Source of the DNA: Prinia subflava
Taxonomy: Eukaryota > Chordata > Aves > Passeriformes > Cisticolidae
DNA length: 64,000 nt
Assembly: GCF_021018805.1 (NCBI RefSeq)
Contig: NC_086248.1
Coordinates: 63,187,985-63,251,984, forward strand
Reading direction: 5' to 3'
Shown: one piece after another, positions 25,701 to 37,385 of the stretch
How the letters are laid out: each line of letters begins with the position of its first letter
How positions within the stretch are numbered: position 1 is the first letter of the stretch
The notes under the pieces: generated by a model
Databases searched by the model: none
Told to the model about the DNA's origin: nothing
Seen by the model: the letters and a program-made list of their open reading frames with translations, nothing else
Position numbers and translations under genes: made by a program

Positions 25701-28700
25701 ATGTATGTGCAGATCCTCCAAATGCAACAATGAAATTATCTTAACAAGCTTTGTAGTATCCTTATACCTGAGCATCGCCAGAAACTTTAGTTGCATTTAA
25801 TCAGCCTAAAGACTTATCTTCTTCATATTGAAAATATTTGAGGGTTAAACCCTAATCCCAGAAAAGGGATAGATGATTGGATAAAAAAGAGAATGAACAA
25901 TTGTAGAATTATTTCAGAAAAGGATATAAAAAGTTAGTATAAATTCCATATTTAATTCAAAATTTATCTGTACTTGTGTCCTTGAACAGCACCCCAAAAG
26001 AAATACAAAAGACCATGGTATTATGGCATCTAATCTCCTTTTGAAGGTCATAACCCTCTTTTAAATGTGGGAACTTGATACTTCTCTTCAATAACTGAGG
26101 AACTAGAGTCATTCTGAAACAGCTGCCAGAGGATTCCTGTTCACCCTGGAGGAGACACATAAGGTACTGGCCATTTTCTTTCTGCTGGAGCTTGAACCAC
26201 ATCTGATATAGTGAGAATCACTAATCACCATGGTACTAGTCATTCTCCCTTGCAAAGTCAGCCAAGGTACCAAGCTCCAGGGGTTAAACTAAGAAAAACA
26301 ATCAATATCATTGAGAGCCATAAAATCATCATACAGTTATAAAAATGAATTTTTTGATGTTATAGCTATTCTAGCAAGATGAAATGCATTTTGATTCTTG
26401 AAGCTCAATTTGTGTGTGTGCCTGTGTCTGTGTAAGATCTAAATATTTATTAGACCACTGTCATTGGAGAATGACTCTGCACCTTCTGTTAGCACTCAGG
26501 TAGGAGTACAGAAACTAAGCTTCCAGGCCTTAAGCTAGAGCTGTAATATTTTGGTGAAACAGACTCTGAGTGTATCTTTTGTAAGATAAAAAATTGGATA
26601 CCAAAACTGCAACAAGAAAAAGAATTATTGTGTGAACTTTGACATGGGAAAACAATAAAATGGGTACCTACTAATTCCTTGCTGCTAAAATTTTGGAAGT
26701 TATTCTGATGCCTTTCAACAGAAACTTGAGTATGTATGCAGTTTTAAGCACCTATGAAAAGGTGGGAGGGGTGATGCGGGGGTGTTGAATACCACTAGCA
26801 TTTAAATGTCAACCCTGGCTGCCTGAAGAGGTATTTATGTGCCTACATTCTCCTTGTGAATCTAGGTCTTTAATGTTTAATGTGGATGTTACTGATTGCT
26901 AGAGTGAGATGAATAATTCACAATTAGCAATGTATTCATCCAGCCTAGCTCTTTTCTGCTTGCAGAATGTGCAAGAATAAATCTAGATTTTCCTGAATTT
27001 ATTTGCTTTACTCCTTTAGAAGGATTGCAAACAGCCTCTGTCAGAGATTTGTCCATCACAATAGAATCCTGAGTTCATAAATTAAACTGTAAGAGTTCAG
27101 ATTATTTGATGCATTTTTCTGATCTCTGATTGTGGTTTATAATAGGTTTTGAACCTCCTGGGGAATTTCAGTAGATAAAGATGATTAAGAAATTTTAGAA
27201 CACTTTAATTCTTATCTTCTTTAGTCACATAGCTTTTCAGGAATTCATAACCACCAATATTAGTTTCCTATTGAATACCTTTCCTGAAAACTGTGCTGAA
27301 GTTACTTTTTCTTTCATTCTGTTAGAAAGTCTTTGCATAGAAGGCTTTTGAACTTCAGTAAGGGCAGAGGGAGAACCACAGAAGCCCAATAGATCAGTCT
27401 CAGTCACCATGTTTTTTTACATACATCTTCATTCTCTTGGACTGCAAATTTTTACGGTCGATGCATGGCATTGCTACCTCCCAGTCTGTAGAAGTCACCC
27501 ATTCTCAGTGGGGCAGCTGGGTGCCACTGTAGTCCATCTCTCTGAGAGGTGTGCATCTCTGAAGCTTCTCTTTTGAGACATCAAAACTGCACTGCAACAG
27601 GCAGCGTTAATCCAGTTAGGTTACAGTAAATCCCTAATAACACAAAAACTGGTTTTGAATCAGTTTTGCACCCAGGTGTATTGCTTCTCTGTTTCCTCTG
27701 TACAGTAATAAATGTCACCTAGTGTGTAGAATGGTGCAAATAAAGCCTGTTTGCTCAAGCCTTTGTCAAAAGCAAGTGCAAAAGGAATAGGAAATGGATG
27801 TAGAACTCAATCAAAAATGCACAGAAGATATTTTAGAGTATTTGTCTAGCTCTTAAAGATTAAACAACCAACATGTCAAGCAGTTGCCATGCAGAATACA
27901 TTCACTGTTTGTTTGGCAGTTTAAGGCACCTAATGTACTCCGGTGCAAAATGCTGATGTTTTATTAACATATCAAGCTTTTTAATGTGTCTTTAATGAAA
28001 CATTAAAAAAATTCTCCAGGAAAAATATTTTGATAAAACTCCAGTATTTGTCACTGCTTTCCAACCATGTGCCCTATCCTTTAAATCTCTGCAGAACCAA
28101 CTGCACTGTGGCAATGGGAATACTCTAAATGTCCATCTTGGTTTTAGAACAATAATTTTGCTTCAGTTTCTTCTCTGGACAGCCTCATCTCTTCTTTCTC
28201 TGGAAGGGAAGAGGTTCATATTGTCTGGGGTTTCAAACAGGCAACCTATTTACAATCAGAAATCAGATGCTTGCTTCTTTTATCAGGTCTTGGCATAACC
28301 TGGCTGGATTCAATGTGGACATGTCACAGCAGAAGGAGCAGTCTCCTCTAGAAATGTCTGCAAGGAGCATTTTCACTCCATGAAGTTTACAGAAGCCTTG
28401 AAAATACTAGAGAACACTTCTTATACACATATTTTACATTTATTATATCAGCATATTTTGACGTTATGCCACTGGGAAATTAGACAGAGGTCAGTAACAT
28501 GTAATAAGGGATCCAAAAATTATATCAACTTAATGCTGCCACAAGCAGCTGGACTTGAATGAATATTAAAACCTCTTTTGATGTTCAACTTCTAATAGCA
28601 TTTACATTTCACATACTATCCACCTTGGGTATTCATAATATCAGACTCAAGTGTCTGTTTCCGGTTAGCTTTAATTTTGTAAGTTTACATGTAATTCCTT

Positions 28701-28780
28701 ATGTTTTTAACATAGTACTTCAAATTTCCTCCAAACTGAAAGAACATTTAAAAGCCCCTAAAATGCTTTTCCATTTAATA

Positions 28781-28819
28781 AATAAATAGATAGACAGACA
28801 GACAGACAGATAGATAAAT

Positions 28820-28882
<63 letters not shown>
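28781..28882. repeat. Compound GATA/GACA-type tetranucleotide microsatellite
   Basis: It begins with AATA units, continues with GACA units, then has a long uninterrupted ATAG (GATA-class) run of about fifteen units from about 28820. The nested AATA, GACA and GATA motifs suggest stepwise point mutation and slippage. It is likely polymorphic. Multiple GATA cores are present but need not be functional. Confidence 0.95.
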
Positions 28883-29597
28883 TATAGTTCATGGCTATTT
28901 CTTTAAAATTTAGTTGATGGGAGAAAAAAAAATTCATTAGTAGAGTTGTTAAACTTAGATCCTCTCATAACTTGAGCACAAGGTAATATTTATAGGACAC
29001 AGGTGATGCATAAACCTTTGGTGTGGACTTTGATTCAGGAGAACCTACGAACGCTCTTCCTGGCAACATCACTGCACTGACAGTGGATCACAAGAGAGCA
29101 TATCCAAGGGAATACCCAAGTCAATTGCAGTCCTTTACATTTCTGTTTATAGAAATTCTAACATGTGGTGCTTACTCAAAGTGACTATGTTCCCGTATAT
29201 TTCATAGCCTAATATAACTAAGAGATACTCATGCCTCTGAGCACACAACATTTGAAAAAGTACAATTTTCCATGTATTTGATTACAACAGGTAAGTAATC
29301 AAACCCATGGAAAAATCTTTCCACAAAAATTTCAGAAAAATGAAGTTTTCCCACACCTGTGGCAAAATAATACAAAGAGAGGATGTTTTAAAGGAATGTT
29401 CTTGTCACAAAACCCCATATTCATAATATCTAGGCTGATCCCTGTGGGACGGATAAAAAATACAGCGCTAGAGTTACAGTAACTCCCCCTCTTTAAAAAA
29501 GGAATCTGATAACAAACTCCACTGACTTTTCTTTCATTAGCAAAACTTCTTGAAATCTAAAGGCTTTTGACAGGTTTTGCAAGTCTTTTCATCAAAG
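28883..29597. other. Non-coding unique sequence
   Basis: About 700 bp between the tetranucleotide repeat and the CR1 copy. No gene, RNA or repeat recognised. Confidence 0.6.
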
Positions 29598-30070
29598 ATC
29601 ATAGAATCATTAAGGCTGGAAAAGACCCTTAAAATCATTGAGTCCAACCATTAAACTGGCAGTCATGTCCACCTCTAAACCACGTCTGTAAGCGCCACAT
29701 CTCCACATTTTTTGAACGCTACCAGGAGTGGCGATTTCAACACTTCCCTGGGGAGCCTCTTCCAAGACCTGACCACCCTTTCAGTGAAGACATTATTTCC
29801 TAATGTCCAATCTAAACGTCCCCTGGTGCAACTTGAGATTCTTTCCTCTTGTCCTATTGCTTGTTACTTGGGAGAAGAGCCTGACCCCCCTCCAGGCTCC
29901 AGCCTCCTTTCAGGGAGTTGTAGAGTGATAAGTTCTCCCCTGAGCCTCCTTTTCTCCAGGCTAAACAATCCCAGCTCCCTCAGCTGCTCCTCATGACTTG
30001 TGCTCCAGACACTTCACCATCTCTGTTGTCCTTCTCTGGACGTGTTATGGCACCACATCTTTCTAATGGA
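29598..30070 (-). mobile_element. CR1 LINE, 5'-truncated copy (minus strand)
   Basis: The left end (ATCATAGAATCATTAAGG, then GGAAAAGACC and GAGTCCAACC) is the reverse complement of the avian CR1 3' terminus. Further right are the antisense CR1 stretches CTTGTCCTATTGCTTGTTAC, GGAGAAGAGCCTGACCCCC, TCTCCAGGCTAAACAATCCC and CAGCTGCTCC. These correspond to the 3' end of the CR1 reverse-transcriptase ORF and the 3' UTR. The copy is truncated at its 5' side, like most CR1 insertions. The match fades after TTCTCTGGACGTGTT near 30045, and the right end is approximate. A 94-codon open frame on the plus strand (29712-29996) is only the antisense of this element. The copy is diverged and not mobile. The family identification is from remembered consensus features. 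Confidence 0.93.
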
Positions 30071-32700
30071 ACTACTGTAGCCCCATAAAACATTATTGTT
30101 ATACTACTCAGAAGCTTATAATCCTGCTGTCTTCTTAAAAGACAGACTTTCACTTGTAATGTTCATTGCTGCTATGTAACGTGTGCCCATAATTTTAGAT
30201 TTCCTGCCAATAACATTTCAGGTGATAGATCCCAGTTGTATAACTCTTAATTTTAAAAAATCATAACTCTAGTAAATCAAAAGGAAATTTCCAACAGTTC
30301 AATTTACTCAACATCCATGGGTGAATCTAGTGACCTTGGGATTTTCTCTGGTTTGGATGGTTGATATCAGGTGTGTGGCTGTAATAATGAGCTTTTTTTT
30401 TCAGAAGGGAAAGGGAAAATAATCACTTTTTTTCTCAGCATCTTTCTCTCATCTTGGCCTGGAGATGCCATTAATGAGAATCAGATGACTGTGAGTTCCA
30501 CTCTGCTTGTTTTCTCATCAGCTTTCCTGATTTACTCGAGTCTCTCATGATTGCAGTCTCTCATGAAACTTGAAGTTAGTAAGCATTCTAGAGATCTAAA
30601 TATGTACTGAATTATTACCTAAAAATGTACTTGTTTGTTTTCCTTTAATGCAGGAGTTCTGGGGCAGGGTTGCCCTGTACTCAAGAATTGAATAGACAGA
30701 GTCTGTCTGCAAGACCTCAGCCCTAAACCAGGACACACATTTACACTGCAGATTAATATTCCTGTGTTCAGCACTGAAAAATTATCAGGTAGTTCCACCT
30801 CTCTCACAATTTAGATAGTTCCCATCTAGCTGTAGGCATTTTAATGGTCTTTATGTTCAGCTGGCACTGGTGAACAAACCTACGAGGGAATTCTGGACAA
30901 GCAATGAATTGAAAATTTAAGTTTCTCGGGGACTGATCTGCTGAAGAACTGAGTCTTCAAGGTACAAGCTAAGTCAAAGAAAATGCAAGGCAGTTAAGAT
31001 CTCTAGATATCCAAGGCTGCCTTCTGAAATCATACACTTCTAAAGGAAGGTCACATGGGAACTTGAAAGTGTCCACTGTAATGATTATATTTAATATCTT
31101 TGCTTTACTACTGAGCATTCAGGAGCCAGTCCTGTGAACATGAACACTGACAAAAATAATTTTGCTCCAGCATGCCCACTGGCTCTAGTGGCATCACTGT
31201 TTGATTAAGCATTCAGCCCAAGAGCAGGAAATTGCCAGATCAGTCCAAAATGGTGGCAGGAATAAGAAATGTTTGTAACAAAATCTGATTACTAGAACAG
31301 AAGGCATAAGATCAGAATCTCTTCTTATTCCTTCATAAGTAGGAATTTGCGCTTTTAGGCCATTTGAATATTTTCTAGGAAGATTGACACATAAAATCTG
31401 AATATTTCTTGTGCTTCAGAACAGTATGTAGTTTCAAGCATCAGTTAGATTTTTCTCAGCTGTTGTAGTGGTTGTGTACATCTACAAATAATGTAATTGT
31501 GCTATAAAAAGTGAATAGTACATAATATATACCATGCTAATTGCATCTCATATAATCTCTGTTTTACGATTAATAAATGTATTTATTTTGTCATAAACAA
31601 AAATAGACAACTAAAAAAAATAGAATAATCTGCTGTTCATATTAAGTAGATACATGTGGATTTTATTTGCTTTGTCCTTCATTATCCAGAAATCAATTAA
31701 ATTAAATTAAAAATCCCCTGCAAAAATAAATAATATAATAAAAATATTCTAATACTTTCGCACACATGGACAAAACTTGATCTCTATGATATTTCCTGAA
31801 AAATTTCTTTTTTAGAAGAGTTTGCATTTGAACATTAACATTCATAATTCTTATTAAAGATCTGGACCTGTGTATCACAAAAGAATCAGAATCTTATTCT
31901 AAGACCAATAGGTCTCCAGGGCTAGCCAAACTTGTCATAAGCCCAAAGAATTGCTGTAGAAGTAGCTTTTTCCCAGAGGCTGATGAAGATAAAGAAGATC
32001 ATGTTTAATTACTGCATAAATAGGATACCATCACATATTTCTCAGCATATGTTCTCACAGAAGATAAAGGTTACTTTTGTGTTAATTTCCAGACTTGTTT
32101 TATACATAAATTATCATTGGATGGAATTAATTTGTCATTTTCTTTCAGGAGAAAAGGTCTTCAAAGCACCACTTGCAGCAGGTAGAGTTTTTTTAGGCTG
32201 AAATGCAGAATTACTCCAACAATCTTCCTAGGAAACTTCTTTAATCTGTGCCCAGTTCAGAATGCAGAAACATGGGGAGGATCCTGGTGAGGGTGGATGA
32301 AGGGTAGGCAGGTACAGGTTTACTGTGCATGAGGTGGGGCTTTCTTTCTTTGCCATAGATAAAATGTATTGGGTGGATAATACTTTTGTCACGTTCATCA
32401 GAGGTGCCTGTTGCCACCATGAGCTGGCAGCCTCCCAAGTGTAATTGTTTAGACACAGGAAAGACAGAGTTATGCAGATGTTGAGCAATTGTCGATAAAG
32501 ATCAGGGGAACTTTAGAGGGAAAAATCCCAGTAGCCTAGCACGGTATCTCCACAACACAAGACTAATTTTAACCTACTAAGTTAAACATTGCCAGAGAAG
32601 ACAAACAGTACAGAAACACAAAATGAGGTCAGAAGATTAAAATAACAATGCCAAATACAAGTGCATGAAAGCCAGAACTTCAACGAATGGCTTGCTTCTG

Positions 32701-32703
<3 letters not shown>
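30071..32703. other. Non-coding unique sequence
   Basis: No gene or interspersed repeat recognised. It includes AT-rich stretches around 31490-31750 with many TAAA/AATA words. The open frames are short and featureless. Confidence 0.6.

Positions 32704-32758
<55 letters not shown>
32704..32758 (+). repeat. T55 homopolymer (A55 on minus strand)
   Basis: Fifty-five uninterrupted T residues. On the minus strand it reads as a long poly(A) whose upstream body would be the sequence to the right (from 32759), where I recognise no gene or SINE. No target-site duplication was evident. An exact uninterrupted length like this may reflect assembly or sequencing uncertainty. Poly-Lys and poly-Phe frames across it are spurious. 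Confidence 0.95.
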
Positions 32759-32759
<1 letters not shown>

Positions 32760-35700
32760 GAGTACAAGCTTCAGAGCAGCTACAAGTACCTTTGAGTTCA
32801 GTTTATCCTTTGGGCTACTATATCCTTTTTACTTTTATGATCGGCTGAAATACAAGCAGCAATACCATTTTCCTCTCACAGTGGGACACTCATTGTTGTA
32901 GGCACAAACAGCTATTCTCATATCCACCCTACTTTTCCCCCAGAGCTACAGGGTGAGCAGGCAGGCAGATGCACTTTCCTCATCTCTGAGACATCTCTGG
33001 TACCCTGTTCTGCTGAGGAAAGGCAGGGGCATCGTGTAGAAAGGCTGTGCAAATAGAGAGCCAGCCTACTCACTTGCATTGCTTCAGGTCAGGAGTGAGG
33101 CGTTGCTCTGGCTCATTCAGGTGGAAAAGGCTAATAAAAAAAGAACCTGTACTACCCAAAAACACAGAAGGGAAACCAGAGGGATAGAAGGGAAGGACTC
33201 ACCAGCTCAGCATTGACAGAGTTTGTACAGACCAATGCTTAAGGATATACAGCACACAGAATGAGGTGTCCAGTTGTGGGTAGGCATTGTTGGATGGACT
33301 AGAGGTAATTAATACTGAGAATGGGAAGATAAATTTGAAATTTCATTCAGCCAAGAAATGTAATTTCTGATATTCTTCTTCACACATCTTCAGTCTCTTC
33401 TTCACAGAAGGGAAAGGGCAATCCCTGTAATATATCCTAGAGGGTCTGACAGACGGCAGTTTACTCGGCATTTCTCCATACAGGAAAGGGAAAAAATCTA
33501 GAAACCAGTAGTGTTGGCCATTCATATACTAATATATCAAGAACTCTTAATATGCACCTTAATAGGCACCTTCGCTGCTCAAAAGGGCTTTTAAAACCTG
33601 GCAATATAGTCTCTACAGTATGTTTCCATAGGATACTATTCCTTCAACCTAACACTTTCAATTTCCCTCCCTCAAACAATCCATTTGTCCAAATCCACTT
33701 CAGAATTAGTTGGTTGTTATGCAATGGCAGATTAAATGTCATATTGCTACCAACGTTAACCAAACAATTAGTGTGGACCAAAGGAGAACCCACCCTATCA
33801 CTTGTACCAAGGCTGAAGAATAGACTTCTGCATTTAACAAACAGCAACTCCACCTAGCCTGCTTTTTCCTCAACCTGTTTTAGTGGAATTTATTTTAACT
33901 GTATTTCATTACTGAATATCATAAAAAAGTAATAAAAAGATACATATTTGTTTCCCTCAAAGTGATGTGAAAACACATCTTATTGTATTTATAATCTTTT
34001 TAGGCTATAACTTTATGATCAAACAGCTGTTGAAACAGTGAATTTTATCTTCATAATCTCATCTAGTCATCTCTCTTAAAAATTGATACTATCTTTTGTA
34101 ATATTAATAATTTAATCTACAAATAGCTACACAATATAGATGTACTATTAAAACTAAAGAACAGTGCTGGCACAAGGACAAATGAATATAAACTGATTAT
34201 GAATAAATTTAGTCTGGAAATCAGAAGAAGGCTTTTAACCATCTGGGGACTGTGGTTCAAAAATAGCCTTCCAAGAAAAAAAAGGAAAGAAAAAAATGAA
34301 ATAAACCTGTAGTGAGGGCAAGGAAGCATTTAATTTCTGGAAGAATTTGATTCCTGCTGTCTCAGCAAATGTTTCTTTTGAAGGCATATGCTCTTTGGTG
34401 ATCTTGCTCAGTTTGGAAGGGTTTTTGAATTAACCAGTGTTTTAAAAATTTTTCTCCACATTTATTCTATCCTTGACACTGCAATTACGAACAGCATCCT
34501 TTAATGCCTATTTTGATACTTTCAGAAGACTTTTGAGTTTCGAACATTTTACCATGAAAAAACTGGAAGTCTCTTCCAAAAACTCTGCAACCTGTTCTTG
34601 GGATTGCCACATGAGGGAAATAATATCTCCACACTTGAGATAGATTTGTTCTTAGACTTTTGCTTTTCACTAGCTGTTCTAGATCATTACCAGCATTTTA
34701 TATGTCTTTTCATACCAGAGAAAGCTCCTTCATTTATAAGAGGGGATTTTTTTCTAGAGTAAAAGATTAATTCATGTCTTTGACTTTTCTCAGTCTCTCC
34801 TGTGTGGACTACTCTAGGCAAAAATAAAAACTGACACAGAATGTTGTAGTTATTTCCAGATCATTTTGCTGGCTACTATTTCAAATGTGCAAATTCTTTC
34901 TGCATGTAAGCAAGTCTCTCCTTCAGCACATTGTTTCTCCATGTCAGCCCGTACCCACAAAGCATTTGAATTTCTTACATCTTCCTGTTTTTCCTAATAA
35001 CAGAAAAAGTCTGTACTCATGCTACTTGTCAGATCATTGACATTTCTCCTCACTTCACTTGCTTTTTTTATTATTATTATTATTATTATTTTTAATTTTT
35101 TTAGCTCTATTTTTCTGTATTTTTCCTTGTTTAGTTGTGCTCTATGTCTCCTTCAAGGACCACAGCATGTTTTCTCGTTGTTATTCAGCATAAGTGTCAG
35201 GGCTTTGAATGCATTTCCTATTTAGCTTCTATTCCTGCACCAAAAGTTATTTAATTTTTAATGAGAAAGACTTTGAACAAGACTTTTTATCATTATGAAA
35301 AATGACTGTCTTGCTTTCTCTTCTTACTCAGTCTGAACTTTTTGGAATATACATTTCTAGAAAATTTATTAAGCTTTTCTGACTTGAGGTCTGCCTGCCT
35401 GTGCCCCCCCACAGACTCTGAAAAATCAAACAGCTCACACTTTCACAAGACAGCTGATTGTGAGAGGCTGTAACTCCCTCTTTTAGGAGAGACTTCAGGC
35501 CTCCTGAAGATTTACTAACACTCTTGCTGGCCAAGTGCTATGTTAAAGCTCCTTTGAAGCCACTCAGCTCAGTCTTGTCTGGGAAGACTTGAAAATATTG
35601 TAAGCACTTGGAGTTTGTACTTTCTCTTCAGGTCTCTCTTTACTCAAGGCATACCACAACCTCCTCCTGCACAGGCTCACATGTGTGCATGTACAAGCTC

Positions 35701-36070
35701 TCAGGAGAGCTATACAGGCACATATCTGTAACTGAAGCTTTGTCATCCTGCTCTTTTTGATAAAGGAATAATTTCAGGAATAATGAGATACTGTGAACAG
35801 GAGTTTCATGCACAGAATTGCAGATTCCTGGTGATAATTTTAAAATACCAGCAAAACTAATTTTTTCTCCCTGTCCTGTAACAGACTTTACTGTGACCCA
35901 GCCAAGTCAGCACTCCAGTTCTCCCAGCAAATGGTCCTTCACAAAGGTATGAGAACAGTGAGTTCCCCACTGATTGGTTGATGCTCAGGTGTTGTGCAGG
36001 CAGGGAAGCACACACTTAAGACAGCATCTTTCTCTGAATCCAAAAATTCTTCTGATTAGAGCATGTAACA
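32759..36070. other. Non-coding unique sequence
   Basis: No gene or interspersed repeat recognised. The short open frames (for example plus strand 33552-33857) have no family signature. It contains one (ATT)n run, listed separately. Confidence 0.6.
35068..35092. repeat. (ATT)8 trinucleotide repeat in a T-rich tract
   Basis: Consecutive ATT units followed by T-rich sequence. Seen directly. It gives an Ile-rich spurious translation. Confidence 0.9.
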
Positions 36071-36335
36071 AAGTGGGATGGTTTTGAACTGGAAGAGAGT
36101 AGGTTTAGAACAAGTATTAGGAAGAAATCCTTTACTATGAAGGTGATGAGGCAGTGGAACAGGTTGCCCAGAGAAGCTGTGGATGTTTCATCCCTGGAAA
36201 TGTTTAAGAACAGGTTGGATGCATCTCAGAGCAAACTGGTCAAGTGAAAGGTATCCCTGTCCATGGCAGGGGAATTGAAAGTAGACGATCTTTCAAGTGC
36301 CTTCCAACCCAGGTCATTCTATGATTCTTTGATTT
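36071..36335 (+). mobile_element. CR1 LINE, 3'-end copy (plus strand)
   Basis: The segment contains the ordered CR1 3' signatures GGATGGTTTTGAACTGG, TTAGGAAGAAATCCTTTACT, GAGGCAGTGGAACAGGTTGC, CCAGAGAAGCTGTGGATG, CCCTGGAAATGTTTAAG and CCATGGCAGGGG. It closes with CCTTCCAACCCAGGTCATTC followed by the ATTCTATGATTCTTTGATT tail. CR1 is a non-LTR retrotransposon that primes on the 3' end and leaves this short microsatellite-like tail instead of poly(A). Only about 265 bp of the 3' region is present, so it is a dead 5'-truncated insertion. Together with the minus-strand copy about 6 kb upstream it is the strongest sign that the DNA is avian. Confidence 0.95.
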
Positions 36336-36475
36336 TCATTGATAGTTCCTATCTTAGATTGTAGGTAGACAATCAGCAGAAGGTTCTGAATGCACTTCAA
36401 ATTACTTGAATGTTTCTTTTTTCCTATTTAAATTATGCCATGGTTACTGTTGTGGGTAAAGCGGCATAATTTTTC

Positions 36476-36492
36476 TTTTTTTTTTTTTTTTT
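36476..36492 (+). repeat. T17 homopolymer
   Basis: An uninterrupted T run preceded by TTTTC, about 140 bp after the CR1 tail. Seen directly. Confidence 0.9.
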
Positions 36493-37229
36493 CTATCTGA
36501 AAATTGGACTTTTGTAGAGACGAAGAGCACATTGGAAGTTGTTCCTATCTTAGTCATTATTCTGAATGCAAACTTCCTATGGCCTAGGGAATCTGCGGCC
36601 ATGTATTGGATTATATCTATTTGAATATTCTTGGCTATTATTTAGAGAGTTTTGTCCTTCCCTCAAACAAGAAAATCATTCATTTTTAAATAGAAATACT
36701 TACAGGTCTCTAGTACATGAAGAAACTGAGGAGAACATCTTCAGGGATTTCCAGAAAAGTTATTTATTGAAAAAAAAATGCTCTTCACACATACTGGAGA
36801 ATATATTCTAATTCCAGGCCAAAATAATACTGTTGAATTCATTAGCAGTGCAACATCAATATTCAAAGGCTTTCTAGCCTCTACTACAGCATACCTAGTT
36901 CAGAATTATCAGAGCACCACCAGATGTAATGCATAGTAATCTTATTACACATTGACAGCTTACACCCTAATGGCTCTGATGGAGCTGTTATGATGTATTG
37001 TGTCATCTCCTAATAGGGATATAGCACTAAAAACAGCTGTATCTTGACAAGCTCCACACAAACTAGATCTGAAGGATATATGGCTCTGTATGCTGACAGT
37101 GCATATAAGCTAAAAAAGTTTATATAAAATGAAAAATTAAGTGCTCAGGAGAGGTCTGCTTTAGTAACAAAAATACTTTGTTCTTATCTAGACACTTCTG
37201 TGTGAAGATATTGAACGACTTTGATTAAT
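36493..37229. other. Non-coding unique sequence
   Basis: No gene or repeat recognised between the T run and the MIR-like relic. Confidence 0.55.
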
Positions 37230-37385
37230 TGAGCCTTACCAACACTTCTGCAAGCTAGGAAATGTTTTAATATCCCACATCTCACGCTGAGGCACAGATA
37301 TGTTCTGTGACTTGTCAAGGTCACCCTGCAAGTCTGTGACTGGGAACTCAATGTTCCTTGCTTCAGCCCTAAGCCTCAGGCAGAG
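37230..37385 (+). mobile_element. MIR/CORE-SINE-like relic
   Basis: The order of words follows the MIR consensus as I know it: a segment like TTTTAATATCCCACATCTCA (for TTATTATCCCCATTTTACA), then CTGAGGCACAGA, GTGACTTGTCAAGGTCACCC, GCAAGTCTGTGACTGGGAAC and TCAATGTTCCTTGCTTCAG. MIR-type SINEs were active before the split of the main amniote lineages, so a copy in a bird would be strongly diverged, as this one is. It is non-autonomous and long dead. Boundaries are approximate. The alternative is a related tRNA-derived CORE-SINE of another amniote family. Confidence 0.65.

Larger units (their letters stand above)
13995..28780. other. Long non-coding unique region
   Basis: Almost 15 kb without a recognisable gene, pseudogene or interspersed repeat. 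The open frames (for example minus strand 14135-14488 and 14749-15042, plus strand 19273-19629 and 22308-22601) have no domains or family resemblance and overlap frames on the other strand. Simple-sequence patches include (AGG)5 at 14962-14976, an A/purine-rich stretch around 15100-15270, an AT run at 21905-21928 and T15 at 22696-22710. A few AT-rich stretches with homeodomain-type cores are discussed as possible conserved non-coding elements. Confidence 0.6.

Noticed and set aside
28781..28882. CRISPR-like repeat array
   Set aside because: It is a tetranucleotide microsatellite with no spacers, in vertebrate DNA.
29712..29996. 94-codon plus-strand frame as a protein
   Set aside because: It is the antisense of the CR1 copy at 29598-30070.
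32582..32901. Poly-Lys and poly-Phe frames
   Set aside because: They are created by the T55/A55 homopolymer.
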